Shown here piece by piece: positions 53,182 through 62,312 of a stretch of 64,000 bases of DNA. Position numbers and translations under genes: made by a program. The notes under the pieces are model-generated. The model was not told the origin of the DNA and searched no databases. It saw nothing but the letters and a program-made list of their open reading frames with translations. How positions within the stretch are numbered: the stretch's first letter is position 1; each line of letters begins with the position of its first letter. Origin of the DNA: Duganella fentianensis (lineage in GTDB: Bacteria; Pseudomonadota; Gammaproteobacteria; Burkholderiales; Burkholderiaceae_D); the NCBI RefSeq assembly GCF_009857835.1, contig NZ_WWCL01000001.1, forward strand, positions 310,001 to 374,000, written 5' to 3'.

Positions 53182-55434
53182 CTAGTTGGTCAGCAGACTG
53201 ACTTTGTCGATGACGAAGAACGTCGGCTTGGAATTATCCTCGTGCATGGCAAAACTCAGGGTCAGCGTCTTGCCCTTCTGCGCCAGCACATCGAAGCTGT
53301 GCAACTGGTAGCCCGCCACCGCATCCTTGTTGCTGTAGCGCGCCAGCGTGCGCACCACCTTGCCGACGCTATCCTTGAGTGTCACCGTGAGCTGGTCATA
53401 CGCCACGGGATGCACTTCGCCCGTCTCGATATGTGTGGCAAAGCTCAGCGTGGCCTGCGTGGCGCTGGCCGGTATGCTCACACTCTGCGTCAGCACCTGA
53501 TTGGTGGTGTGGCCTTTGCCGCCCATGCGGGCGTAACGGGTGCCCTCGTAGGCCACCTGCGCAGGGTCGCTGCCGATGACGGCCGTCGCGCCTTTCCAGC
53601 CGTTTATGCCGTCCTCGAAACCGCCGTTGATGATGCGCTCCGCGCCCTGCGGTTCGCCTCCGCCGCCATCGGCTTCGTCGATGTCGGCCCCCACATTAAT
53701 GGCGGCGTAGGCGCGCTGCACGGCGATGGCCTCCTTGGAACTGGCGCCATACAGCTCCTGCGCCGCTTCCAGCACTTTGGCACGGGCATCGGCGTAGCCG
53801 GTGGTCGAAGTGAATTTGGTGGTGAGTGCCTTGAACCAGATGCGGTAAGCCTTGTCGCTGCCTATGCCGTGCATGGCAGCCGGTGTGCGGGTCAGGTATT
53901 TGCTGTAGTAGTCCGAGGCGGGATCGGCCCTGGAGCCTTGCGCGAGGAAGTAGAACATGCGGTTATTCGGGCCGCTGGAATAATGCACGTCGAGGTATTT
54001 GAGCGAACTGCTCCACGCATCGGGGCTGCTGCCGTCCTTGCTGGGGCGGTACATCCAGCGCAGCGGCTGGCCGTTCTTGCTGATCTCCGTGCCCATCATC
54101 CAGTCGTTGCCGCTGGCAGGGATCACGCTGCCCGTGCCGCCAGCGCGCGCATAGGCCTCCACCATTTCGCCACCGACGTCCGAGTTCGATTCATTCAGTC
54201 CGCCCGATTCGCCCGCATACACCAGATCGGCCGTGGCAGCAGTCACACCATGCGACATTTCGTGGCCGATCACGTCGATGGCGCCCAGGCTGTTGAAATG
54301 GTTGCCGTCGCCGATGTACATGCATTTGCAGCCGTCGTCGTAGAAGGCATTGTCGTAGCTGGTGTCGACGTGGGCGGCGATATAGGTGGCCGTGTTGTTA
54401 CCGTCCAGCGAATGCCAGCCCAGCGCATTACGGTTGGCGTCGTAGGTATTCATCAGCCCCCACAACGCATTCACCGCAGCGGTCTGGCCGTTGGCGCTGG
54501 TGGTGCTGCCGCCGTTCACATACTGCTTGCCATCGCCCCAGCTATTGCTGCTGTTGGTGTAGATATTGCCGGGGTCGGGATTATCGGCCGAACTGTGGTT
54601 GGCATTGGTGATGGCCATGCCGCCGTACTTTCCGCCGCTGCCGCGCGTGGTGTCCAGCATCTGGAAGCCGCTGGTCGCCACGCTGGTATTGATGGGCACA
54701 ACGCCGTTGTACTGGCTGTTGCCGCTACCGACCACAGTTTTCAGTGCGGGCCATTGGGCCAGGATGGCGCCCGTATTGGCATCGATGATGGTGTCGTAGT
54801 ACACCGGCTTGTTATCCTGCGCCATGCGCGTCTTGACGTAATAGGCCAGCGCGTAACGTTCTATCACTTCCTGCACATCGGCAGCATTCAGTTCGGTTTC
54901 CTGTTTGCTTTGCGCCGCGGGCACGCGCACGCTACGGGCGACGGGGAATATCAGCAGCTCGGCGCTGGGCGGCCAGCGGTCCACCCCGCGTGGCGCGACC
55001 GAACTGGCAGCAATGCGGATTGCTTCGGCGGGGCTGATCGCGGGCGGCACATCGGCTGCAGCGAGGGGCGCCAGTCCGCCGGTCGCCACACCGCGCCGGT
55101 CGGTACTGGCCACGCTGACGATGGTACCGGCAGTATCGGTGACCACCACGGATTCGGAACCGAAAATACGCAAACCCTTGTAGGTGTGCTGGGTGCGGAC
55201 GATTTTCTGGCCCGTGGTGCCCGGATGCTGGCTGCTCAGGCGCACGCTTAGTTCGGGTGCCAGTCCGCGTGCTGCATCCATGGCGGTGAGCTGGGTCAGC
55301 AGATTGCTGCTCTGCTGCGGGCTGAGCGTGGTGACAGGCGGCGCCATGAGCTGGGGTGCGGCGTAGGCAGCAGTGCAGTAGCCAGCCATGGTGGCTAGTA
55401 AAGGCCAGAGCGCGCTTAGAGGTGCAGGTTTCAT
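53182..55434 (-). CDS. Secreted M4 (thermolysin-like) metalloprotease
   Basis: A 750-residue precursor. Signal peptide up to about AYA (residue 26), an FTP/PepSY-type propeptide to about 230, then the M4 catalytic domain with HEMSH (first His about 391) and the third ligand in ESNSDVGGEM. The C-terminal 130 residues (NGGFEDGINGW onward) form a beta-sandwich appendage as in other M4 and carbohydrate-binding modules. Two ATGs are adjacent; the one at 55434 has the better spacing from GGGAG. Function: extracellular protein degradation. Confidence 0.93.
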   Translation of the reverse strand: MKPAPLSALWPLLATMAGYCTAAYAAPQLMAPPVTTLSPQQSSNLLTQLTAMDAARGLAPELSVRLSSQHPGTTGQKIVRTQHTYKGLRIFGSESVVVTDTAGTIVSVASTDRRGVATGGLAPLAAADVPPAISPAEAIRIAASSVAPRGVDRWPPSAELLIFPVARSVRVPAAQSKQETELNAADVQEVIERYALAYYVKTRMAQDNKPVYYDTIIDANTGAILAQWPALKTVVGSGNSQYNGVVPINTSVATSGFQMLDTTRGSGGKYGGMAITNANHSSADNPDPGNIYTNSSNSWGDGKQYVNGGSTTSANGQTAAVNALWGLMNTYDANRNALGWHSLDGNNTATYIAAHVDTSYDNAFYDDGCKCMYIGDGNHFNSLGAIDVIGHEMSHGVTAATADLVYAGESGGLNESNSDVGGEMVEAYARAGGTGSVIPASGNDWMMGTEISKNGQPLRWMYRPSKDGSSPDAWSSSLKYLDVHYSSGPNNRMFYFLAQGSRADPASDYYSKYLTRTPAAMHGIGSDKAYRIWFKALTTKFTSTTGYADARAKVLEAAQELYGASSKEAIAVQRAYAAINVGADIDEADGGGGEPQGAERIINGGFEDGINGWKGATAVIGSDPAQVAYEGTRYARMGGKGHTTNQVLTQSVSIPASATQATLSFATHIETGEVHPVAYDQLTVTLKDSVGKVVRTLARYSNKDAVAGYQLHSFDVLAQKGKTLTLSFAMHEDNSKPTFFVIDKVSLLTN

Positions 55435-55603
55435 CATCGTCTCCCTTGATATCGATCGCGCCATTGCGGCCCATTCCGCGCGGCGGATAGAGCACGCTAG
55501 TGCCGCGCAGGGACTACGGTACTGTCACAAATCAAGGGTGATGCGAGTGTGAATTTCAAGTGCGGTTGTTGCGCCACACTTTCGTTGATGAGCGGTCAAG
55601 TTT

Positions 55604-55628
55604 GGGCTGGTGCCTGCATTGCCAGCCC
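55604..55628 (-). terminator. Hairpin after dctM-like gene
   Basis: GGGCTGG-11 bases-CCAGCCC is a 7-bp stem 13 bases beyond the large-permease stop on the minus strand. Only a weak trailing sequence follows. Otherwise the 206-base gap up to the M4 start shows nothing clear. Confidence 0.4.
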
Positions 55629-55640
55629 CAGGCCGGAAGG

Positions 55641-57287
55641 CTATTTTTTCTCGTCGTCGACGGAAAAATTCAGCGGCGGCGGTTCGCCGTCCTTGTGCTC
55701 TTCGGCTGCCGGTGCAGGACTGTCCAGCCGCAGTTCCAGCTGCTCCTTCATATCGACCTTTTTGCCCACGGTGACCAGCTGGGGGAAGCCTATGATCAGC
55801 GCCACCATCAGGATCTGGATCAGCACGAACGGGATGGCGCCCCAGTAGATATCGCTGGTTTTGACTTCCTTGGGCGCCACCGAGCGCAGATAGAACAGCG
55901 CAAAGCCGAATGGCGGGTGCATGAAGGAAGTCTGCATATTCACGCCCAGCAGCACGCCGAACCAGATCAGATCGATGCCCAGCTTGTCGGCCACGGGGCC
56001 TACCAGCGGCACCAGTATGAAGGCCAGCTCGAAGAAATCGAGGAAGAAGGCCAGTGCGAAGAACAGCAAATTCACCACGATCAGGAAGCCGGTGGCGCCG
56101 CCGGGCAGGGCGGACAGCAGGTGCTCCACCCACAGGTCGCCATTCACGCCACGGAATACCAGCGAGAACACGGTAGAGCCGATCAGGATGAATACCACGA
56201 AGCTGGATAAGCGGGTGGTGCTGTGCATGGCCTGCTTGGTCAGGTCCAGCGTCAGGCGCCGGTTGAACAGTGCCAGCAGCAGTGCGCCCATGGCGCCCAT
56301 GCCGCCGCCTTCGGTCGGCGTGGCCAGACCGATGAAGATGGTGCCCAGCACGAGGAAGATCAGCGCCAGTGGCGGCACCATCACGAACACGACTTTTTCC
56401 GCCATGCGCGACAGCAGGCCCAGTTTGAACTGGCGGTTCAGCAGGGCGAACAGAAAGGCACCGACGATGCCGAGCGAAGCGGCGGCGATACCCAGTTCAT
56501 CGCTGGCCATGGCCGGATGGCGCTCGCCCCAGTAGTGCGCGAACAGCCATGCGGCAGCAATCGCGCCCAGCACCAGTACCAGCAGCGAACGCACGCCGCT
56601 GTCGCCGTTGGGCTGGCGCAGGTTGCGCGCTTCCAGCGGCAGGGCCGGCACGGTGGCCGGCTTGAAGATGGACAGGGCCAGCACATAACTCGCATACAGG
56701 GCCGTCAGCAGCAGGCCGGGCGCGAAGGCGGCGCGGTACATATCGCCCACCGAGCGGCCCAGCTGGTCGGCCATCACGATCAGCACCAGCGAGGGCGGTA
56801 TGATCTGCGCCAGCGTGCCGGATGCAGCGATTACACCGGCTGCCAGTTTGCGGTCATAGCCATAGCGCAGCATCACGGGTAGCGAAATCAGGCCCATCGA
56901 GATTACCGATGCGGCGACCACGCCGGTGGTGGCGGCCAGCAGGGCACCGACAAAAATCACCGCATAGGCCACGCCGCCACGGATAGGGCCGAATAGCTGA
57001 CCTATGGTGTCGAGCAGGTCTTCCGCCATGCCTGAGCGTTCCAGTATCAGCCCCATGAAAGTAAAGAAGGGGATGGCCAGCAAGGTGTCGTTGGCCATGA
57101 TGCCGAAGATGCGATTGGGCAGGGCCTGCAGCAGTTCCGGTTTCAGCAGCCCCAGTTCTATGCCCAGCAGGCCGAAACACAGGCCGTTGGCCGCCAGTGC
57201 AAACGCTACGGGAAAGCCCGACAGCAGGAACAGCACCAGTACCGCGAACATGATGGGGGCGAGATTCGCCGTCAGGAATGCTTCCAT
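55641..57287 (-). CDS. TRAP transporter large permease (DctM)
   Basis: A 548-residue inner-membrane protein with at least 12 hydrophobic segments; it forms the sodium-coupled transport channel of a TRAP system. ALPNRIFGIMANDTLLAIPFFTFMG and VEHLLSALPGGATGFLIVVNLLFFALAFFLDFFEL are typical. It is longer than most DctM proteins (about 430), with an inserted region at about 210-320, as in the FcbT3/mannitol-type branch. The C-terminus is a soluble acidic tail ending VDDEKK. It lies 36 bases after the small permease gene. Confidence 0.92.
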   Translation of the reverse strand: MEAFLTANLAPIMFAVLVLFLLSGFPVAFALAANGLCFGLLGIELGLLKPELLQALPNRIFGIMANDTLLAIPFFTFMGLILERSGMAEDLLDTIGQLFGPIRGGVAYAVIFVGALLAATTGVVAASVISMGLISLPVMLRYGYDRKLAAGVIAASGTLAQIIPPSLVLIVMADQLGRSVGDMYRAAFAPGLLLTALYASYVLALSIFKPATVPALPLEARNLRQPNGDSGVRSLLVLVLGAIAAAWLFAHYWGERHPAMASDELGIAAASLGIVGAFLFALLNRQFKLGLLSRMAEKVVFVMVPPLALIFLVLGTIFIGLATPTEGGGMGAMGALLLALFNRRLTLDLTKQAMHSTTRLSSFVVFILIGSTVFSLVFRGVNGDLWVEHLLSALPGGATGFLIVVNLLFFALAFFLDFFELAFILVPLVGPVADKLGIDLIWFGVLLGVNMQTSFMHPPFGFALFYLRSVAPKEVKTSDIYWGAIPFVLIQILMVALIIGFPQLVTVGKKVDMKEQLELRLDSPAPAAEEHKDGEPPPLNFSVDDEKK

Positions 57288-57323
57288 GAACTTCCTTTAT
57301 GACGTGCTGGTTGGGCTAGGGAT

Positions 57324-57902
57324 TCAATCGATGTGGTTGGCGGCCTTGATGGCAGCGATTTCTTCCTGCGGGTTGTGGGCCGTGCGGGTGAAGCTGCTAT
57401 CGTCTATGCGTCCGGCCAGAAAGGCGATGCGCTTGATGATTTCGGCCAGCGTCTGCAGCACCAGCAGCAGAAAGCCCAGTGGCACCAGCAGCTTGGCGGG
57501 CCAGACGATCAGGCCACCGGCATTGGGCGACATTTCGCCGCTCTGCAGCGACAGCAGTGCATACGGTGTGCCGTAGTAAAGGATGAGCAGCGCAATCGGC
57601 AGCAGGAACAGGATGAAGCCCAGCAGGTCTATCCACACCTGCGTGCGGCGCGAAAAGCGGCTGGTGATGACGTCGATGCGCACATGCTCGTCGCGCTTGA
57701 GGGTGTAGGCGGCAGCCAGCATGAACATGGTGGCAAACAGATACCACTGGATCTCGAGCCAGGCGTTGGAACTGAGGCTGAAGGTGTAGCGCATCAGCGC
57801 ATTGCCGCTGCAGATCATTACAGCAGCCAGCAAGGCCCAGCCCACGGCATGGGCGATGGCTTCGTTGAGTCGGTCGATGGCGCGGGCAAGCTTCATGAAC
57901 AT
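57324..57902 (-). CDS. TRAP transporter small permease (DctQ)
   Basis: A 192-residue membrane protein with four hydrophobic segments. SNAWLEIQWYLFATMFMLAAAYTLKRDEHVRIDVI is the family core. It partners the large permease encoded next in the same direction. No binding-protein gene is attached; the only one in the window is at 38792. GGAG lies five bases before the ATG at 57902. Confidence 0.92.
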   Translation of the reverse strand: MFMKLARAIDRLNEAIAHAVGWALLAAVMICSGNALMRYTFSLSSNAWLEIQWYLFATMFMLAAAYTLKRDEHVRIDVITSRFSRRTQVWIDLLGFILFLLPIALLILYYGTPYALLSLQSGEMSPNAGGLIVWPAKLLVPLGFLLLVLQTLAEIIKRIAFLAGRIDDSSFTRTAHNPQEEIAAIKAANHID

Positions 57903-58025
57903 GAGAACTCCTCTACGTCCGGCAACGTCTCCGGCAGATACACCACGGTGGCGGCAGGGTAGCCAGCCAGTTTGATGGTTTCAGCCGCGCCGGACTATCC
58001 TGGTCCGGCGCGGCTGGGGCAGGGT

Positions 58026-59423
58026 TTAGCCAGCCAGCTGGGCGCGTACGCGCGCGATGGCTTTGCGTACCTGCGCCGGGGCAGTGCCGCCCACGTGGTC
58101 ACGCGCTGCGACCGAGCCTTCCAGCGTCAGCACGGCGAACACGTCGTCGCCGATCAGCGGCGAGAAGGCACGCAGCTGTTCCAGTGTCATTTCGGCCAGA
58201 TCGATCTTCAGGCCGTCGCAGGCGCGCACGGCGTGGGCCACGGCTTCGTGGGCGTCACGGAAAGGCAGACCTTTTTTCACCAGATAATCGGCCAGATCGG
58301 TGGCGGTGGCGTAGCCCTGCAGGGCAGCGGCACGCATGGCGTCCGGCTTGACGCTGATGCCGCCTGCCATGTCGGCAAAGATGCGCAGCGTATCGACTAC
58401 CGTATCGACGGTGTCGAACAGCGGTTCCTTGTCTTCCTGATTGTCCTTGTTGTAGGCCAGCGGCTGGCCTTTCATCAGGGTCAGGAGGCCCATCAGGTGG
58501 CCGTACACACGGCCGGTCTTGCCACGGGCCAGTTCCGGCACGTCCGGATTTTTCTTCTGCGGCATGATGGACGAACCGGTGCAGAAGCGGTCGGCGATAT
58601 CGATGAAGCCCACGCGTGGGCTCATCCAGATGATCAGCTCTTCCGACATGCGCGACACGTGGGTCATGATCAGCGAAGCGGCAGCAGTGAATTCGATGGC
58701 GAAGTCGCGGTCCGACACGGCATCCAGCGAGTTGTGGCAGACGTCGTCAAAGCCCAGCGTCTTGGCGACGCGCTCGCGGTCGATCGGGAAGGTGGTGCCG
58801 GCCAGTGCGGCGGCGCCCAGCGGCAGGCGGTTGACGCGTTTGCGGCAGTCCAGCATACGCTCGGCATCGCGGCCGAACATTTCGACATAGGCCAGCATGT
58901 GGTGGCCGAAGGTGATCGGCTGGGCTACCTGCATGTGGGTGAAGCCGGGCAGGATGGTGTCGGCGTTTTTCTCGGCCAGATCCACCAGCGCGCTGCGCAG
59001 CGAGTGCAGCAGGGCCAGCACATCGTCGATGGCGGAGCGCACGTACAGACGGATGTCGGTGGCTACCTGGTCGTTACGCGAACGGCCCGTGTGCAGGCGC
59101 TTGCCGGCATCGCCTACCAGTTCGGTCAGGCGTTTTTCGATATTCAGGTGCACATCTTCCAGATCGAGCAGCCACTCGAAGGTGCCGGCTTCGATTTCGG
59201 CGCTGATCTGTGCCATGCCGCGTTCGATTTCGGCGCGGTCTGCGGCGCTGATGATGCTCTGAGCGGCCAGCATTTCGGCGTGAGCCAGCGAACCCTGAAT
59301 GTCGGCCTTGGCCATGCGGTTATCGAAGAAAACCGAGGCAGTGTAGCGTTTGACCAGATCGGAAACCGGTTCGTTGAAGCGGGCCGACCAGGCTTCGCTT
59401 TTCTTGGAAAGTTGTGCAGTCAT
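58026..59423 (-). CDS. argH: Argininosuccinate lyase ArgH
   Basis: A 465-residue fumarase-superfamily enzyme that splits argininosuccinate into arginine and fumarate, the last step of arginine synthesis. The signature [12 protein letters not shown] is present, with [15 protein letters not shown] near residue 115. Length is normal. It stands alone; a TATAAT-like element lies about 40 bases upstream, preceded by TTGACA at an unusually wide spacing. Confidence 0.97.
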   Translation of the reverse strand: MTAQLSKKSEAWSARFNEPVSDLVKRYTASVFFDNRMAKADIQGSLAHAEMLAAQSIISAADRAEIERGMAQISAEIEAGTFEWLLDLEDVHLNIEKRLTELVGDAGKRLHTGRSRNDQVATDIRLYVRSAIDDVLALLHSLRSALVDLAEKNADTILPGFTHMQVAQPITFGHHMLAYVEMFGRDAERMLDCRKRVNRLPLGAAALAGTTFPIDRERVAKTLGFDDVCHNSLDAVSDRDFAIEFTAAASLIMTHVSRMSEELIIWMSPRVGFIDIADRFCTGSSIMPQKKNPDVPELARGKTGRVYGHLMGLLTLMKGQPLAYNKDNQEDKEPLFDTVDTVVDTLRIFADMAGGISVKPDAMRAAALQGYATATDLADYLVKKGLPFRDAHEAVAHAVRACDGLKIDLAEMTLEQLRAFSPLIGDDVFAVLTLEGSVAARDHVGGTAPAQVRKAIARVRAQLAG

Positions 59424-59518
59424 AGTGGAAGCGTAAGGAGATGCAGGATTAATGTCAGCGGTGATTATAAACCGGGGCTGCTCAAAAATATGTCAACCTT
59501 GCGTTTTTGCCTACTAAA

Positions 59519-59558
59519 ATCAGGCATCAACTGCGGTTTTTTGCAGTTTTTGCCTGAT
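59519..59558 (-). terminator. Nested hairpin after the YfcC-type carrier gene
   Basis: ATCAGGCA pairs with TGCCTGAT (8-bp outer stem) and AACTGC with GCAGTT (6-bp inner stem). On the minus strand the outer arm is followed by TTTAG, giving a short T-run. It separates the carrier gene from argH and is likely a terminator. Confidence 0.65.
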
Positions 59559-59564
59559 CGTGCC

Positions 59565-60989
59565 TCACTGCCAGTTCATCAGGCAGGGCGGTACCAGCAT
59601 GGCCAGCGCCAGTGCAGCGTAGATCAGCTGCAGCGGTATCATCCACTTGGCCCAGGTAATCCAGGGGATGCGGGCCAGTGCCAGCACGCCGACCGTGATG
59701 CCCGAGGTGGGGATCATAGGCGTGGTCAGTTCGCCCAGCTGGAAAGCCAGAATCGCCGTCTGGCGCGTCACGCCCACCAGATCGGACAGCGGCGCCATGA
59801 TGGGCATAGTCAGCGCAGCCTGACCGCTACCGGAGTGGATGAAGAAATTGATCACGGTCTGGATGCCGAACATTTTCCACGCCGCGAACACGGGCAGCGA
59901 GGACTGCACCAGCGGCATCAGGCCATGCAGCATGGTGTCGATGATGTGGGCATCGCGCGCGAGGATCATGGTGCCGCGCGCCAGCGCAATCACCAGCGCC
60001 GTGCCGACCAGATCGCGCGCGCCCTGTATGAAGCTCTCGACGATCTGGGTGGAATCGAGTTTGCCGACCAGACCGATGACGATGCCCATCACGAGGAACA
60101 GCGCGGCGATTTCATCGATATACCAGTCATAGCCCACCACGCCGCCTACCATGATGGCCAGCGCAGCGACGAAGATGGCCAGCACCAGCTTGTGGCGGCC
60201 CGTAATGCCGTGGAAATCACCCAGACCATGCGGCTGCTCCTTGCGTTTCTCCAAGTCCAGCGCATAGGTAGGGCTCAGTTGCGGATTCTTTTTGATGCGC
60301 GCCGCATACCACATCAGGAAAGCGATGGTGACGCCGGTGGCGATCACCCACACGATCAGACGGTAGCCCCAGCCCGAAAACACCGGCACCCCGGCGATGC
60401 CTTGCGCAATGCCGACGTTGAAAGGGTTGAGGAAGGCCGCGCCGAAGCCGACCTGCGAGCCGAGGAAGGGAATCGAAACGCCGGTGACCGTGTCATAGCC
60501 CAGCGCCAGTGCCAGCGGCACAAAGATCATCACGAAGGGGATGGCTTCTTCGTTCATGCCGAAGGTGGCGCCGCCTATCGAGAACATGGTGACGAACACG
60601 GGGATCAGCGCCTTCTGGATGAAGGGCGAGCTGTCATGCGCGCGCGCCAGCGCCTTGATCATGGCATCGACGGCTTCGGTCTTCTGCAGCACGGCGAAGG
60701 CGCCACCCACCACCAGCACGAAGCCGATGATCAGCGCCGCTTCCACAAAGCCCTTGATGGGCGCCTTGATCAGCGCCGTAAAGCCTTGCGGCACGCTGGG
60801 GATGTAGTGGAAGCTGGCCGGATCGATCAGCTGCTTGCCGTTGACCAGATGGGTATCGTATTTGCCGCCCGGGACCAGCCAGGTTGCCGCGGCAATCAGC
60901 GCGAGGATGATGAACAGCAGGACGAAAGTATGCGGCAGCTTGAGTTTCTTTTTGCTGCCCGAGGCGGCATGGTTGCTAGGAGTGCTCAT
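59565..60989 (-). CDS. YfcC-family (AbgT/DcuC-like) membrane carrier
   Basis: A 474-residue inner-membrane protein with about 12 hydrophobic segments. KLPHTFVLLFIILALIAAATWLVPGG at the N-terminus, GGATFGMNEEAIPFVMIFVPLALALGYD and the C-terminal PTSGITVGVLALARIPWITWAKWM are typical of the YfcC family, related to arginine/ornithine and C4-dicarboxylate carriers. Substrate unknown. It follows the deacylase-like gene by 12 bases, so the pair is an operon. Confidence 0.9.
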   Translation of the reverse strand: MSTPSNHAASGSKKKLKLPHTFVLLFIILALIAAATWLVPGGKYDTHLVNGKQLIDPASFHYIPSVPQGFTALIKAPIKGFVEAALIIGFVLVVGGAFAVLQKTEAVDAMIKALARAHDSSPFIQKALIPVFVTMFSIGGATFGMNEEAIPFVMIFVPLALALGYDTVTGVSIPFLGSQVGFGAAFLNPFNVGIAQGIAGVPVFSGWGYRLIVWVIATGVTIAFLMWYAARIKKNPQLSPTYALDLEKRKEQPHGLGDFHGITGRHKLVLAIFVAALAIMVGGVVGYDWYIDEIAALFLVMGIVIGLVGKLDSTQIVESFIQGARDLVGTALVIALARGTMILARDAHIIDTMLHGLMPLVQSSLPVFAAWKMFGIQTVINFFIHSGSGQAALTMPIMAPLSDLVGVTRQTAILAFQLGELTTPMIPTSGITVGVLALARIPWITWAKWMIPLQLIYAALALAMLVPPCLMNWQ

Positions 60990-61001
60990 GGGCGGGCTTT
61001 C

Positions 61002-62141
61002 TTATTGGCTCAGCAGATCGCCGGCGCGGTAAGCGGTGGCACCGGCGATTTTGCCGATGTTCATGCCACGGATCACATGGCGGTGCGCGCTGCGGGCAAA
61101 GAACACCCCGGCCACGCCGGCATGGATCACGGTGGTTTCGCCGCTGACGGGATCGATGATGTCGGCAATCGCATCGCCTGCTGCCACACGCTCGCCCAGT
61201 TCGCGCGTGTAGACCAGAATGCCGGGGTGCGGTGCATACAGCGGTTCCACGCCTTCCAGCGGCGTGGCTTCACACAGCGGCGCAGGCAGCACGCGGGCGG
61301 CCGCTTCGGCGGCGGCATCGGCTGCCAGCACCACACCATTCAGCATGAGGAACTGCAGCAGGCCGGCTGCATCCTTCTGCGCCAGCGCGTAGCTCACTTC
61401 CTGTTCGCCGCGCAGCTCCACCGTGGTGGACACGCAGGCCGGCGGTATCGGGTAGCGTCCTTCGAAGTGGCGCTCCAGATCCCACCATAGGCGGCTGCAG
61501 GCTTCGTCGAACGGTTCGCCACCAGCCTGATAGGCCAGCAGCACGGCCTGCGCGCCCATGATGGCCGACAGCGGCGCGATGGCTGTGGCCAGCGGCGTTC
61601 CCGCATAGATGTGCAGCGCCGCCTCGTTATCGCAATGCAGATCGAGCACGATGTCGGCATCGACGGCCATGGTCATCAGGATTTTCTTCAGCGCTTCCGC
61701 ATCCGTGGCCGGATGCCAGGTGGCGATGGAGGTGCGCGCGTGGGCACGGATCAGCGCCACGTTGGCGTCGGCATCCTGCCCCAGCAGGCCGGCCAGCGAG
61801 GCTTTCAGGTCGTCTGCCACGTGCTTGTAGGCGCGGTTGAAGTTGATACCGGTGGTCAGATCAAATCGGCCGAAGGCGGCGCCGTGGATGGCCTGCGCCA
61901 GCCCGATGGGATTCGCGGCCGGCACCAGGATCACTTCGCCCTGCAGGCGGCCCGCCGCTTCCAGCGCGATCAGCTCCTTGCGCAGGAACTGCGCCACCAG
62001 CATGCCCGGCACTTCGTCGGCGTGCAGCGAGGCTTGTATATACACTTTTTTGCCGCTGCCCGGCGTGCCGAAATGCAGACTGGTCAGCTGGTAATGGGCG
62101 TTGCTGTGAGCGCCAGAGATGGGGTGTTGGTGAACTTGCAT
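61002..62141 (-). CDS. AstE/aspartoacylase family zinc hydrolase
   Basis: A 379-residue enzyme of the succinylglutamate desuccinylase/aspartoacylase (M14-related) family. Zinc ligands are in QASLHADEVPG (His and Glu) and VLDLHCDNE; the catalytic Glu is probably in TTVELRGEQE. A beta-rich C-terminal domain (AAGDAIADIIDP onward) covers the active site as in relatives. It should cut an acyl or peptide-like bond of a small amino acid derivative. First gene of the pair with the YfcC-type carrier, divergent from the TonB receptor. Confidence 0.88.
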   Translation of the reverse strand: MQVHQHPISGAHSNAHYQLTSLHFGTPGSGKKVYIQASLHADEVPGMLVAQFLRKELIALEAAGRLQGEVILVPAANPIGLAQAIHGAAFGRFDLTTGINFNRAYKHVADDLKASLAGLLGQDADANVALIRAHARTSIATWHPATDAEALKKILMTMAVDADIVLDLHCDNEAALHIYAGTPLATAIAPLSAIMGAQAVLLAYQAGGEPFDEACSRLWWDLERHFEGRYPIPPACVSTTVELRGEQEVSYALAQKDAAGLLQFLMLNGVVLAADAAAEAAARVLPAPLCEATPLEGVEPLYAPHPGILVYTRELGERVAAGDAIADIIDPVSGETTVIHAGVAGVFFARSAHRHVIRGMNIGKIAGATAYRAGDLLSQ

Positions 62142-62241
62142 GATGGCCTGGTCTACGCCTATGAATAATTCGACAAAGATTGAGTATGTAGCACTATTTT
62201 CACAAAGTAAATGTACATATGCGGAATCTGCACGGGCTTTC

Positions 62242-62270
62242 TTGAGTTTTAGTCATGATGTGCGTACAGT
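62242..62270 (+). promoter_or_regulatory. Candidate promoter of the TonB receptor gene
   Basis: TTGAGT (62242-62247) and TACAGT (62265-62270) with a 17-base spacer, about 42 bases before the ATG. Part of a 171-base AT-rich region between divergent genes. By eye only. Confidence 0.45.
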
Positions 62271-62312
62271 TAGTTTAATGTAATTATTTCTTCAACTGAG
62301 AGAGCAAATAAC

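Noticed and set aside
53119..55251. 710-codon open frame on the plus strand
   Set aside because: Antisense to the M4 metalloprotease gene, which has signal peptide, HEMSH and ESNSDVGGEM motifs.
59421..59500. TTGACA...TATAAT promoter for argH
   Set aside because: The two hexamers are 21 bases apart on the minus strand, outside the normal range, so only the TATAAT-like element is mentioned with the gene.
57972..61490. 1172-codon open frame on the plus strand
   Set aside because: It runs antisense through argH, the YfcC-type carrier and the deacylase gene, all with clear family motifs. Its His/Gln/Arg-rich, motif-free product is the usual reverse-frame shadow in GC-rich coding DNA.
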